A stretch of DNA of 64,000 nt from Opisthorchis felineus (lineage: Eukaryota > Platyhelminthes > Trematoda > Opisthorchiida > Opisthorchiidae): assembly GCA_004794785.1 (NCBI GenBank), contig SJOL01009509.1, positions 548,744 through 612,743 of the forward strand, read 5' to 3'. Position numbers and translations under genes: made by a program. Under the pieces are notes generated by a model. The model was given only the letters and a program-made list of their open reading frames with translations. It was not told the DNA's origin and did no database searches. The first letter of the stretch is position 1, and every line of letters starts with the position of its first letter. Positions 9,887-22,559 of the stretch are shown here, one piece after another.

Positions 9887-12800
9887 ATGCCACCTCTGCT
9901 ATGTGCCCGTTGTGGTGAGAAAGGATACATTAAGCGGCCAAAGACAGTGAGTTGCCTTTCCACCCCGTGACCTGATTGCCACAAAAAGGGCGATGTTTTA
10001 TGCAAGTCATGTTTCTCCCGGTGTTTCGAGGATGAGGTTCACTGGGTGATAAAAAACGCCAACTTGATCTCGCCTGGCGATAAGATTGCAATTGGTGCAT
10101 CCGGCGGAAAAGGTTTTATTTATTATTGTACCATATAACGACTGATATTGCTTACAGACTCCACAGTTCTCGCATATGTTATGAAGTTACTCAATGAACG
10201 GCATCACTACGGTGCAGAATTACTTCTCCTTTCCATTGATGAAGGTATCAGCGGATACCGAGATGAGTCGCTGGAGGTAATGTCTGGTTGTCGAGTGATT
10301 TTATCTGACTGCTCAGACTGTGAAGCGCAACCAGATGCAGTATGATCTCCCACTGACGATCTTATCTTACGAGGTAAGTGGACCTGCTACAAATTTCCAG
10401 TGAAAACCGCGCTGCAGGATCTCTTCGGTTGGTCAATGGATGCTATTGTTCAGAAGGTCGGCAACAAACGGAATTGTAAGTTAGGTTTTTCTATCATTCT
10501 CTTTCCGTCTAGGTACATTTTGTGGGATCTTCCGTCGTCAGGCTTTGGATAAAGGTGCTTTAATGTTACAAGCCACCAAGATTTGTACTGGCCACAACGC
10601 GGATGACGTGGCAGAAACGGTGCTTATGAATAGTGAGTTCAACTTCAGGCCGTATATGTAACTTGCCAAACGTAGTGAAGGAGACACTTACCGTAAGTGA
10701 TCATATGCGTTCTACTAAGCTCGAGGTAGCTCGGTATTTGAGGTGCCGACTTTCCGACGGGCAGGTCCGTGGTTCGAATCTAACCCCGGCATCTCGACTG
10801 CTTCTGTCCAGGCTTGGGAAACCTGACAGTATCCCAGCCCTCGTGCTTACTTCGGATTGCTTGGCGGCTAGGCACCGAAAGAACGTTACAGTTGAATGAT
10901 TATTATTTACTATTGCTCACCCTCTTAGAATTTGTCGCTTGCTATAGCGATACCTCGATGCGACTTTTTGTATCTATGCTTCCCCACGAGCAACCTGAGG
11001 TAGTTTGACGCCAGCATATATTAATGACTCATTACTGTCAATGATGGCTGTGATGATTAGAGATACACTACAAAGCGTGACCGCAGCCAACCAGATACTA
11101 AAAATAGGCGGCAAATTGCCATTGCCTATCATTTTACTATTCAACGACCATTTTGCTCATTCCATTTCAAGTGATTAATGTTCTGGTTTAACCACAATAA
11201 CTTCGATAGAACAAGCGAGTTCGGGCTTAATACAGAGGTGGCCGTATTCCCCGGGGAGATATGGGGTCAGTGCCCTATCTTTTTGTTGACATAAACTGCT
11301 CTACAGTCGTGTGGGGAACAGCTTCGTTACAGGGACAGTGGTTAAGTAAAATGAGCACCTGCTTCGAAGTTTGCCTTTTCACCACGCAGAAAACAGTCTA
11401 AAAGTGAATAATGCGCCGAATAATTATGTTAGTCAGTCCCCATGAATGCTATCTTCATTTTTTATACGTTTTTTTCTATTTAAGCACTGAATCACGTGAG
11501 CGAAGATTCTTTTGTACTCTTACCCATTCTGGGCTCAAGGCTGGAGACCGGGGATGATTAATGTGGGGAATTTTGAGGATCTATGACCCTATATACGTTT
11601 TTGATGTGGTTTAGCAACTGCTGTGCTGGTTCTTGGTTCACTGTTCTGTCCACTATAATATGTCAAAAGGCGCGGTAGCTTGAGATAACCTTAAGGAAGC
11701 TATTACAACTGTATTTGTAGACGGATTGCAGAATCATCGGCGATGTCACGCTAGATTCTTCATGATGTGGCGGGAAGCACCAAACTGACAGGTTGCGTTT
11801 TGATTGTCTCATTCGGATTTGTCATAGCATGCCTTCTGTCCCGTGGTAGCTCGCCACAAATCCGTTCCATCAAATAGTGGCTTGCCTCCGAAATTATGCA
11901 ATTTAGTTCGAAGAATATTACGTGTTGAGCCCCTGAATCGTATTTCATTGCTGTAGCGTATCGTGAGCATGTGAGCCCCCATGCATAGGCGGTCATATGT
12001 GTAGATCTTGGGCTTGATAATGGAAGTTAGACTTGATCCACCGTCTACAGTCAATATGATGTTAGGTGAGGGATATTCGAATAAGAAACATCCCGCACTT
12101 CACTGTTGAGTTGTGGATGTTAATCATAAGCTGGTGCGTCTAGCTCTGCAGGATGCAAACACATAGTAAAATTCGGTTCACTCTTCCTTCCCTGAATTCT
12201 GGTATGTCAGACGACCAATAGCTAACTGCCAAAGAAGATGCACTTTTGGCGTTTTCCGCTAGTTTGTCTTTCAAGCTACATTGTCCGTGGAATCCATTGC
12301 TGCTGCAAAAACACGGGTTCAAAACAACTTTTGGGTACTTGGTATCGGGGGACCCCAGAATCCTTTCTCAATACCTGAACAGTGAAGAAGAGAATGGGTC
12401 GCAACTGTTTATGCTAAACATAATTGGTGCCATTGTCGCTCTTGGGGATGGGCACCAGAGTACCATATTTCTGCCCTTTGCAACCGACGTGATCCATTTA
12501 GAGGCTATTGTCGGATTTGATGGTGGCTCAAAATAAACTGGTCATCGTTTTGTTTTCGCCATATCACTCATTCGCACACCAATTTTGTTTTAAAGGCAGA
12601 CTCAACTGATTATATCGTTTATGAACTTCCCCAACTGAATGTGTCGCACAAAGCTGCCTCATGTTTCATTTATACGATGTTTCAGATATCGCAGTGTATC
12701 TTCATGAAGGGAGATACTCTTGTTTTTTGTTTCAGTGACTTCTTTTATCCTTACTGGCTTTGTTGCCGATTCATGGTTATCCTCTCTATAATTTTCCCAC

Positions 12801-13529
12801 AGTTCTCCGTGGTGACGTCGGTCGGTTAAAGCGCTGTACCGCCATTGTGACAGTAGGTGTTTTCCCATAACCAACAACCACTCTACGGACAGGGTTGCGA
12901 CGGTGTGCTTCCTCGATTCAAACCCTTCAAATACACGTATGAGAAGGAGATAGTAATGTAGGGGTTGTCTTCTCATCGTTTCTGAGCATTTCAGGTATGC
13001 TCGTTTACACAATTTGGACTATTTTTCCACTGAGTGCAAATACGCCCCAAATGCCTATAGGTTTGTGCTCGTGTCATGGCATTCACGGTACTTTCCAGAG
13101 GCTATGCGCGAACGTTCCTAAAAGATTTAGAACGCTTCAGACCTCGAGCGATTCTTGGTGAGACATTTGGTTCCGAGTTTGCATAAATACCTATTGTTTT
13201 TCATGCAGATATTATTCATTCAGGGGAACAAATGGCAATTTCCCAAGACGTCAAGGTACCTGTTCAAGGTAAGTCCGCCTCTGGTGAGGTTGCAGTTTTG
13301 ATCTACTTGATCTTGTCGGATGTTTCTTATTTCCATCTCTTTCCGATGCATCTTCGCAGGTTTGTGTGAGCGATGTGGCTGTGTCTCCAGCCAACTCGTC
13401 TGTCAGGCATGCGTGCTCCTGGAAGGCTTGAATGCTGGACTGCCTCAACTCTCCGTTGAACACAGCAAAGACCACACAGCATGTTCGTCAGTGGAAAGCC
13501 CTTTAACGCTGTCGCGAAGCAATACTTGA
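9887..13529 (+). CDS. CTU1: Cytosolic tRNA 2-thiolation protein 1 (CTU1/NCS6), complete, 12 exons
   Basis: Adenylating subunit of the CTU1-CTU2 complex that thiolates wobble U34 of tRNA Lys/Glu/Gln downstream of the URM1 relay. Exons: 9887-9946, 9989-10112, 10158-10276, 10317-10373, 10418-10475, 10513-10632, 12803-12852, 12893-12957, 12995-13060, 13099-13157, 13209-13268, 13360-13529. They sum to 1008 nt, with phase preserved at every join, giving 335 aa. Visible: N-terminal zinc pair CARC (6-9) and CKSC (25-28); PP-loop SGGKDS (58-63) for [18 protein letters not shown] (140-144) with the catalytic-type cysteines; GHNADD (166-171); [13 protein letters not shown] and YAPNAYRG; C-terminal zinc pair CERC (282-285) and CQAC (294-297). 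The length is close to that of animal CTU1. ATG 9887 is chosen because MPPLLCARC begins just before the first CxxC. Introns are 37-51 bp except intron 6 (2170 bp) and the last (91 bp). Confidence 0.96.
10633..12802. other. CTU1 intron 6, inflated by repeats
   Basis: Ten of the other eleven-exon joins span at most 91 bp, while this intron is 2170 bp. It holds a SINE-1 copy at 10716-10908 and otherwise anonymous sequence. I see no further exon in it: the AT-A of ILRGD splices from 10632 straight to 12803. Confidence 0.85.
10716..10908 (+). repeat. SINE-1 copy, full length
   Basis: The best plus-strand copy: A-box-like GAGGTAGCTCGGTA near 10722, B box GGTTCGAATC at 10771-10780, body 'ggcttgggaaacctgacagt', then 'taggcaccgaaagaacgtt' and a TTATTAT-type tail. 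It is a tRNA-derived pol III retroposon, placed in CTU1 intron 6. Confidence 0.82.
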
Positions 13530-13549
13530 CATTGTTTACTTTTTTACTT

Positions 13550-13555
13550 AATAAA
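13550..13555 (+). promoter_or_regulatory. Poly(A) signal of CTU1
   Basis: AATAAA 21 nt after the TGA of CTU1. It implies a very short 3' untranslated region. Confidence 0.7.
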
Positions 13556-14771
13556 CATATTTTGCTGATATTTCACTCGACTGCTCTGCTACGGACGAAA
13601 TGGATCTGGTTGTTAGCTGTTGCTCATGTAGTCAAAACTGCACGGAAACAGTCTCACCGAAGCTACTCGACATTGTGCTTTAAACTAATTAGTTTTCCAT
13701 TGTGATGAATCCTTGGTGGATACGAGTGAGTGTTCGGATTCCGGAAATATTCGCCGCCGAATGTCTATGGTTTACCTCTAAGAGTGAACATCGCATGGCG
13801 AGCCCTCTTTACACTGGCGTCGTGGACAGCACGCTGATATGAGAGTTGACCAGCGTAACATGGGCTGATAGCCGCAAACCCACAGTTTTGAAATCAGTGC
13901 GATGGATTGCCAGGGCTAGCTAGTATGCTAGGGGCACAGATAGAAAACAACAGAGGAGGCTGGTACTAGGCCCATTTAACCGCTCGGTTTACCGTTAGAC
14001 CATATCAGTGCTCGAGATTGCACCAGCCTAACAAACTCATACAGTGTCTAATTTGTGACTTTCAAGATAATATAAACGACCATTTAGGACGTCATATCTT
14101 ATTGTTGTCTGAATCATTGCTCCCTTGGGTGTTATGCCACAGGTGACGTTTTCTGATAAGACCCATATCTGAAGTCAGGATAGTAATGGGTGATGGACCG
14201 CCAGCAGTTATGATCTGCCAAGGCGGCTCGAGCCTTCGCACAGAGTACGGATTCGTCCAATTCATCCGCATGAATAACGAGTAGAACGTGTGCAAATCTC
14301 GTCAGGCTTACACACGCGTACTCTGAGGCCACTTCGCGAATCTAGTTTATCATATGATTCTAGTCTAGATATATGTATGGAAGTTGCTTTTTCTCACTCA
14401 CGGTTGTCATTTCTCCTGACAGGTTGTGTCAGTACACCTTTTGCAATCTCATGAAGCAGTGAGTTTGCCATAGGACCGACTGTTTCCTAATATCAATTTA
14501 CGGGTGTATAGCAGGCACATGATTTGATATTCAGAGGTTTTGACTGATAGACTCATGCTAACCAGCTTTAATACCTAGTGGACTACCCATGCTGTGTATT
14601 ACTGGAATCTACACTTGATGATACGCTTGGAATGTCATGTGCTCAGCTGAGTTTAATGCGACATTCTTTGTAGTCTCTAATCAATGTGTGATTCGTAAAC
14701 ATCGGTTAGTTTTTGGGAAGTATAAAGCCAGCGTTTCAAGAATACTTGTCTTGCGGTAGCGAGGCATAACC
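13556..14771. other. Intergenic, CTU1 to LC8 gene
   Basis: I recognise no exon, RNA gene or classified repeat. It should hold the LC8 promoter, but I cannot point to an element with confidence. Confidence 0.5.
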
Positions 14772-17700
14772 ATGACGGAAATCAAAGTGGACGTGAGAAT
14801 CAGTGAGATGGATAAAGATATGGTGAAAAGCGTTGTCGACGTCACAGCAGAAGCCTTGCAAAGGTTCACTGTGGATCGTGATATTGCATCCCATATAAAG
14901 CATGAATTTGATTGGAAGTATGGAGTTTTGTGGCATTGTGTTGTTGGGAAGGACTACGGAAGGTGAGTGATAAGAGATGTGTCCAGCTCTGACAACTGTG
15001 CTGATACAAAACGTGACAATAAGGTTTGACTGTTGGGTTTATGCAGTCTACCAAAATAAAAAAACTAGTGCCGAAATTCGTTGTTCATCTGATGTAGATT
15101 GGTCCTCTTCTGTAGGGCTCAGCTTTTCAGATAAGACCGCGTTTAGCTGGGTCCTTGAAGTTTTAGTTGTTAACTCCTATCTAAATGAGATCACTTCTGG
15201 GAGAAGACCACATTTTTTCGCTGCTTTCAGGTTTTCTCTCCAAGGGAGTGGTATTATATGTTGTAACTGATTGTGCAGTTTGTAGAACCCGTGTTCACGT
15301 CACTCTCTTTTGAATAGTTCTGCTCCAGTCCTGGTGCAATCATCCAGGTAGGTTTTCACCAAAAAGGGGGAAGCACTGAACTCAAGTTTCGCTCATCTTC
15401 AATACATACTTATCCTTGGCCACGACGGAGTTTGAACTCCGGATATCTGACACATGAGGCGGGCGTGTTGTCACTACTTCGGAAGCGCACGCTGGACGCA
15501 CCTGTGTGTATGCGTTACAGTGTTTTACTATTTCACATTGTGACACAGCTGCCATTCGTGGAATATCCTCCCCGTTGATGGACAAGGTTCTTTAGAGGAC
15601 CTTGTTTCCCTTGTTAAACCTCGATTTTTGTAAAGACCAAGTTGCCACCAGACGAGGACAACCCAACATTACAGGCAGGACAATTAATCTGTCACCTTTC
15701 TTGTTGCAGGTTACACCTCTGCGCGTTAGAAGTAATTAATTTGCCTGTTTTTGTCTCTTGTTCACTGATTAGACGTGTCTCGTAAGGCAGTATTTTCACA
15801 TATGTTTAGATAGAATCACACAACTCTAGAATAAACACAATTTCGAACTAGGTTGCATCTGGTTTGCATCGGTTTTGCTTTTAGTCTGGGATTATGCACA
15901 AGTTTCCCCGTGATTTTAGAGCATGTGTGCTGGAGCAGATGAATCAACCGACCTTACATTACCGTGTATAGTCCTTCCTATGAATAGTACGTACCACCCT
16001 TTTGATTCGACCGCCAAACACAGGATCATCGGAGTTTGGGAACCACGAATATAACGTGCACTTATCCAACAACAAACCACTTCACCTCGGTAAACTTTGT
16101 CTTCACGAATTCCAGCTAGTGTGCATTCTTTTTGGCCCCGGTTTGCTGGATATGTCTTCGTAAACACTTTGGTCAGAATCAGTTAGGGAACACATGCTCA
16201 AAAACTAACCCAAGCCAGCGGAAGCGACTAGAGCGAAATTTTACCGATGTAGTAATGTGTCCTACTCTAGCGAGGTAGATTCAAACCTGTTTGATTAAAG
16301 TTGATTTTGAATTAAACTCCTTTATCATTGACGACGCCAGACAGGAGAAGGCATAGTCCAATTTGAGCAGCAAATTGTTGTCCACATTTTTCAGGTTTGT
16401 GTTCATCCGATGCTAAACTAATCACACGGCAAGGACCGGGGAACTTGATCACGAACGTTGTAAGGTATGGCATGTAGCTGTTATCCTCATCCAGCACCGT
16501 TCTTATGAGCAGTTCCCAACCATTTTATTATCTGATATTCCTCACACGGCTTGTTTTTGGTTGCTCACCAAACTTGCATAGCGTGAAACTCGAATGCGGC
16601 CTCCTACCCTGAGAATTTGACCAAAAAAGAAATTAGCGACGGGACTGTCTTGACGGAGTTTGTCCGGACTCATCGACATGTTTGGTGGTTGGAACCTACT
16701 TAACACAAGGATGTTTATGAGAAGAGCACAAAAATGCCTATGGAATGTACTGAGCTCTTGGTCATGAGATGTATTCCGCCTGTATCACGAAGTACAACGG
16801 GGGTAATGGTCACATGCACTTCTTAGGAGAATACTTCCTGGACAGTTTGTTTCTAAAGGAGTCAGCTTCAATGTTGCATACATATAACGATGCTTCTCAT
16901 CTTCCTACCATCCTCAAACTCCCGTCGCAGTGGATGCCATGAAGGTGAGCTTAGAGCATTCACTGTTAAGAGCGGTCACTCTGCTGGAACTGCTGATATA
17001 ACAACCGAAGAAGTGAAGAATCCAGCTGGATTAGTATCAAGGTTATTCAAGCGCTTAAAAAAGTTTCCACTTTGTACTTTACAGAAGACGATGTGGATGC
17101 TATCAGGAGAGAGCTTGCGGGTGCATAATCCATGGACAAATGCGTCATCCAACAACTGTCAAAAACTACGTTTTAGTTAGCTCATATCGCGAGTATACCT
17201 GTTGCTAACTAGCAGCGTTGCTCGACATCAGTAAGGCTGTGAGCACCGCGCTTGTCAAACGCAGCTCAGGTGGACTTACCAAATTGATCGGTTAGGTTGC
17301 CTTACTGAAATGAAGTCTGAAGTTCTACGCGCCACAAATCAAAATTCGCCATACATACAGACCACAAACAGCTTATGTGATTGGACTGTGTTGAAGATCT
17401 GAATGAATTTAAGTGGAGAAATTAGAGACTAACGTTGGCCTTATGATTAGGTCATGAAATAAGTTGAACAGTTTGCTTGTAACACATCAAAACAGAGTTG
17501 TAACTTTAAAAAAACTTGTATCTTTTAAAATCGGTGAATGTCAAACTTAGCTCAAGAGCCCTAAAAGGCTAACGTGTGCACAAACGACGGAGATATCCTC
17601 TAATGAAACTCACAACTAACACAATTCTCCACTGACGACGTCACTGCGACTGGTAATGAAACACTCGGCGAACAAGCCAACAACCATTTTATTTGTTGTA

Positions 17701-18582
17701 GGTGTTTGTTGTATCCATAGCATTCACGTTCACAGCACTCTTGGTTGAACAGTCGTCCTCCTGTCCTGGCGTGATTATTTTGGTGGGTTCACGCTGTAGG
17801 GGGAGCACTGGACTCGGGTCACCCTGTTGATAGGGTTCACTAGCAGTGCTGAGGTTTGAACTCCGGACATCCGACATGTGGGGCAAGCGTGTTACCACTA
17901 CTCCACTAGCGCGATCGCGACGCATCTGAATTTTCACGTCTGAGCAGGCGAACGTTTTAACGCTTGAGAGATTTGACTGTTTTGCCCGACGCCTCGACCT
18001 AGTGTCTGTCATGGTTGTATCGATCGATTGACCCGCCTGTCATAAATTCCCAGGCAGGTAGCGCCACTGTCGCCTGAAGCCAGCTGGACTGTTTGCGAAT
18101 AGTTGTAGGTGTTTGCGGGAGCTGTAGAATTCATGTTCATAGCACTGCTGATTAGCCCTAATTACAGTGAAACTCATGTCCAGTAATTCCGCCGTTTGGT
18201 GTGGGCTCACCAGAATAACTGCGGCAGGACAGGATGACTGTTCGTGAACGTGAACCACTCTACTGCTGCTCTCCAAACGTAGGAAGATTGGCACTCTGAA
18301 TCTGGCCGTCTTGTTGCCATGACGAAACCTAGCAACCGCGACCCATCGGGGTATTTGGCTTATTTTGCTTATTGGAGCTGATACGGCTAATGGGTTGCCG
18401 CATGCACTTCTGCGAGTGTACTCCAACAGTTGCACGAATGCTTTCAGATATCGTATGCAACTAACGTGTTTATTACTCATTCATGTTCAACTTGCACTTT
18501 CAGTTACGTCTCTTACTCGGGCGAAAACATGATCTATTTCTATGCTGGGCATCGAGCAATCCTTCTGTTCAGAACCAGGTAA
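14772..18582 (+). CDS. LC8-type dynein light chain (tegumental-type, divergent), two exons
   Basis: Small dimeric hub protein of the DYNLL family, used in dynein and in many scaffolds; flukes have expanded sets of LC8-like proteins in the tegument. Exons 14772-14962 (donor gtgagt) and 18504-18582 (acceptor gcactttcag), Ser codon AG|T split across the join, TAA at 18580-18582. The product is exactly 89 aa, the classic LC8 length. The first exon shows IASHIKHEFDWKYG and WHCVVGKDYG, matching the family's IA.HIKKEFD.KY..TWHCIVG..FG. The second shows SYVSYSGENMIYFYAGHRAI and LLF. Changes from canonical LC8: the YVTHET strand reads YVSYSG, and the usual last KSG is RTR. That strand borders the peptide groove, so altered partner choice is likely (inference). 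The intron is 3541 bp. Confidence 0.95.
15295..15482 (-). repeat. SINE-2 copy
   Basis: Minus strand head AGTAGTGACAACACGC (A-box-like) and GGAGTTCAAACTCC (B-box-like), with a body that follows the 17735 copy block by block, including 'gggggaagcactg.actc' on the plus strand. Confidence 0.72.
17735..17918 (-). repeat. SINE-2 copy, best preserved
   Basis: Minus strand: TGGAGTAGTGGTAACACGC (A box) and GGAGTTCAAACCTC (B box) in tRNA spacing, then a body of about 120 bp. tRNA-derived SINE. Confidence 0.78.
18195..18262 (+). repeat. SINE-2 tail, inverted relative to the 17735 copy
   Basis: The stretch is close to the reverse complement of about 17730-17800 (shared 'cctgtcctg', 'ggtg.g.tcac', 'cacgttcac'). 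In the LC8 pre-mRNA the two can fold into a hairpin. Confidence 0.55.
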
Positions 18583-20051
18583 ATGAGTTGCTTCGTTAAT
18601 TTTGTGAAATACATTTGGTATAAATGATCTTATTTTCCATGCGATGGGTTCCATAAGCCGTACTGTTAGCTGATGCGTTGCGTTCCATGATTCAGTCGTG
18701 TTTTAAGAAAACACATGCATTCTGTAGACTAAGGTTGAGCGGACTTTCTTTGGAGGCCTCACTGACGTGGACAACAAATCATTACTTTAAAACAAAGCGA
18801 AGCCTGATTCACTCATATGCTAGGGTAAGACCATCGACCAGTCCACTTCAGGACGAAAGTATTTACCATATGCAGTACCGTTGTCTGTGACCGGAATTCG
18901 GCAGCCGCTGAGTTAGGATGCAACAAGACAAGCATAACAACGCGAAGCCACGGAAGATATCAAAGCAAAGCTCTAAACCGACGGCCAATTAGGAAAAGGA
19001 GATTCGTTAGTTTGCAAATATAACCTGTGATCCGTCTGTGTCTCACTCGGTCTTACTGGCGTATAGTTTCCGATACTGGCTGAGACGACTAAACATGCGC
19101 GCACGGTCGTACCAGGAGTCCGTTTGCGTCAGAAAAACCTTATCAAACGGTTGGGATACCTCTGACCGAATTCAGTTAACTGTACTCCTGAAGGACTATG
19201 ACCTCGCTTTCCGGATCATCGCATCAGAAAATGCACCAAATACTAATGCCAAACGTACGTTCCGCCAAATGAGTGCTAATGATTAACCGAGATCGTTGCC
19301 TAAAGCCATTCGAAATGCCCTCACACCTCCCCGTGGCGACAAACTCAACCACGACGAAGGTGATTACGGTGCAATCAAGCTGACTGCATCCACTTTAAAA
19401 TTTATCTTACCACCAGTTGAACTGAAAAGTACACTACCCAGTTGGGAGTAGAAACTGATTCTGATACCAGTCAGCAGAGACCGTGTACGTGGAGTAACAC
19501 TAGAATTTCGGAGATGAAAGCTAAAGCTGGACTCCTGAAAAACCGTCCAGTTTCTGCCAACGCATGTAACTGAGGTTTCCGAAAGTTATTTGTACGATCT
19601 AAAAAGCGGAAAGAAAACCGTCCACATGGAATAAAGCGTTCGAATTATTTAGAACCCCTAAACCCGTACTCAGGTTCGAATATGGGCACTACCGATGAGG
19701 AAATCAGTGTTACTTTAGGAAATGACATGCTTACATGTACACAAAGGTGAAGTAGTCTGATATACAGAATGAGGCAAAAACCACTGAGCACAGTTTGGCG
19801 GCGAGTTCCCAGAAATGTTATGTTACACCATATTATACATTGCATTAGAATTACCCCAACCCGCTTGCCGTGAGCAAAAGCGGTAAACCAAGCGCAACCC
19901 GTTGAGGTTTTTCACAAGTGTCGAAAGTAACCTGAAATAGGCACACTCGGAAAATATAACCGGGTTTACATTAAATTCCACTATCATAAGGCTTCGCAGA
20001 TGGTACAAACGACGAATGGAATTTCCTGTGTGGATAAATAACAGAAAGTCT
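18583..20051. other. Downstream of LC8 gene, no gene recognised
   Basis: Several ORFs of 60-90 codons on both strands look like chance frames. No domain, tRNA or known repeat is visible. Confidence 0.5.
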
Positions 20052-20303
<252 letters not shown>

Positions 20304-20455
20304 TATACTGCGCTATCTCGAATACCGTACCAACTGAAACATGAGGCGGCCTTTGTGCAGAACATTCGCTTGAATAACATCATAAGCGAGAGATTCACTT
20401 GAGTCTCCCGTGGAAACCAAATTGATTTGCAAATGAGTGTATTTGTCGCAAACAG

Positions 20456-22359
20456 AAAGTCTTGTTTAATTGCCTTCTACAATCTAAACCATGTTACGTT
20501 GGCTATATTTTGAAGTGTTTCAACAGGCAACTTCTGCTCGCAGATGCTTGAACTGGACTACTTATGAAGCCGAATCCATGGCCTATGCAATTGTAGGTTT
20601 GTGTTTTCAACGCGTTTGACTTTACTTCCCTTTAGTTCTGTAGAACAGCATCCGATGTCATCCACCAATGTAGTGCGCCATCATCGTGTTGCACAGTCAC
20701 AAATACATGCTTGTCAAATCTATGGTTAGGAAACCTTATAGCCGCCTCTCCGTCCTTCAGCCCCTCTATGCACCTGAGGCGATTACCCATTGTTCCTCTC
20801 AGAATCACCGGCCTGGTTATCTTTGTTTGGTACTTGACTGTCAGGTTCCCGCTCCAATCCAGCAGTCATTGGTTAATACAGAGAAGCCCTAAACGAGGGA
20901 GCCAATTAATCCTGTGCAAACTTATGGTGTTGAATCCACCGTCTGGAAACTCTGCCAAGCGAGAGAACCGTCAACCGAAAATCAACTTGCACCTTTAAAC
21001 AATGGACGGTACAGGACGAACAACACTCACTTGCCAGTAAATGCAATGAACACCCACTTTGGAAAATCCCGTCCTTTTGGACAGATATACTGTTATGTGT
21101 GTAGTAATCGTCCTGTGAAATGTTTTCATTAGACTGTACCTGTAAGAAACGAGAGAGAAGCCAATGAAACGTCGGCATTGGTTACCTCTTGTTGCTTTAA
21201 GATGAACAATTAATTGTAAGGTTTTCGCACGTCCAGCTGGTAAAACTTCTTAAATTCCAATTTAAACTACTTTAAAAAGTCAACAACTTTGGGTTCAGGT
21301 TGTGGAAACCAATTGAAGAAAGTTGGCCTTCTACTCTGATTCGCTAAATCAGTGAACCTCCGTCACCCGACACTGGTTGTGAACTGTGTATCTGCTAACT
21401 GCGAACCTCATAGTAATTTCTTTGTAAGATTTCCGCACACCATTTGGGAATATTCCGCGGCAAATGCACACTCACCGCAAGGGCTGCTACCAGCCACACA
21501 GATAGCAACGCAAAACGCAATCAATGACACATATTTGGGGGGCGATCGATTGCACAGCGCATCTCTCAAACAGGTCACGTGTGTGACACTCCTCAAGCAT
21601 TCATGGTTTTATTCCGCAATCGAAACTCAAAAGCGTTGGCTTTTGGAAGGGACTCGACAAATATTTTTCCAAAGCATCCGACCTGCCTGAAAGTGACCAC
21701 GCCTCATCTTTTGTTTCAAGGCAGCGTATTGACAGATATTTTGCTATATAAAAGTACTATTTCACGTTTGCTGTCGAGGAGGCAATCGGAAATATAGCAA
21801 TCTGTCTTCTTGTCATTTTAACAGACGGAGCTAAATAGTTCAGGTTATGTAAGCGATGCTTATCATAGATTGATTAGGCTAGCCAAGGTGTTCGAATATG
21901 AACGTCTCAGGGAATAACATTATAATGAAGTGAATAGCTTGGCACGGTAACAATGCCATTGCCTCATCACTCAACAACGAATGCTGAGTGATGACTGGGT
22001 TGTTCCAGTTGACTGAACTGAAAACAACCTGCGTTCCTAGAAATTCGGAATCACCTCAATAAACTTAACTTTCAGGTCATTGGGACAACAGTCCCCAGTA
22101 GGCAAATGCAGCTCTATGTATGTTCTGTCTTGGTTAGCTACTAACTTACAAAGCCGTTGAATACCCGACATCATACACTAATCAACCGACAAGACCGAAA
22201 ACTGACTAACGGTATCAGTCTAGTCTTACATGCGCCGTGACCACAGCTGTGGTGAAGTCAAATATGTGTGGTGAGTCGTTTGCTCTTCAAACCCACCACT
22301 TTCAACCATAGATGAAATTTAGGGGTCTGGAAAATTCAACAGGTGAAACTTTTTGATTC
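20456..22359. other. Intergenic, exon-like segments but no gene named
   Basis: Plus-strand segment 20527-20596 is bounded by a good acceptor (gtgtttcaacag) and donor (gtttgt), and an open frame runs 20634-20998 after acceptor ttccctttag. I recognise no family and cannot fix the frame across the join. The rest is anonymous. Confidence 0.35.
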
Positions 22360-22540
22360 GAACATACTACTCGCAGGGTTACTGAAAGGCCATCATAAGT
22401 GTATAATCAGTTCTGCCCATCTTGGGGCTCAGCAAGTAGGCGTGGTCCACAAGTTTCCTGCAAGCTTATGTTCTATCTGCACATCAAATTGTGTGCAACC
22501 GGCGAAATACTCACTTTCAAATTAATTTGGTGTTTTCAAT
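22360..22540 (-). repeat. HH-A copy, decayed
   Basis: Plus strand keeps 'actactcgcagggttactga', 'cttggggctca' and 'gtttcctgcaagcttatgtt' in HH-A order. The ribozyme core on minus reads GCTGAGCCCCAAGATGGGCA, with GAUGA partly lost. Confidence 0.65.
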
Positions 22541-22559
22541 TGAGATTTTCCTGCTGCAA

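Larger units (their letters stand above)
14963..18503. other. LC8 intron with SINE-2 copies and unclassified relics
   Basis: Contains SINE-2 at 15295-15482 and 17735-17918 and an inverted SINE-2 tail at 18195-18262. Around 16816-17180 several short plus-strand frames look coding-like but have stops and no family match; I leave them unnamed. Confidence 0.6.

Noticed and set aside
11760..12054. Minus frame with [11 protein letters not shown] as a retroviral-type protease in CTU1 intron 6
   Set aside because: The required D-T/S-G is D-G-G, and no RT, RNase H or integrase motifs lie nearby.
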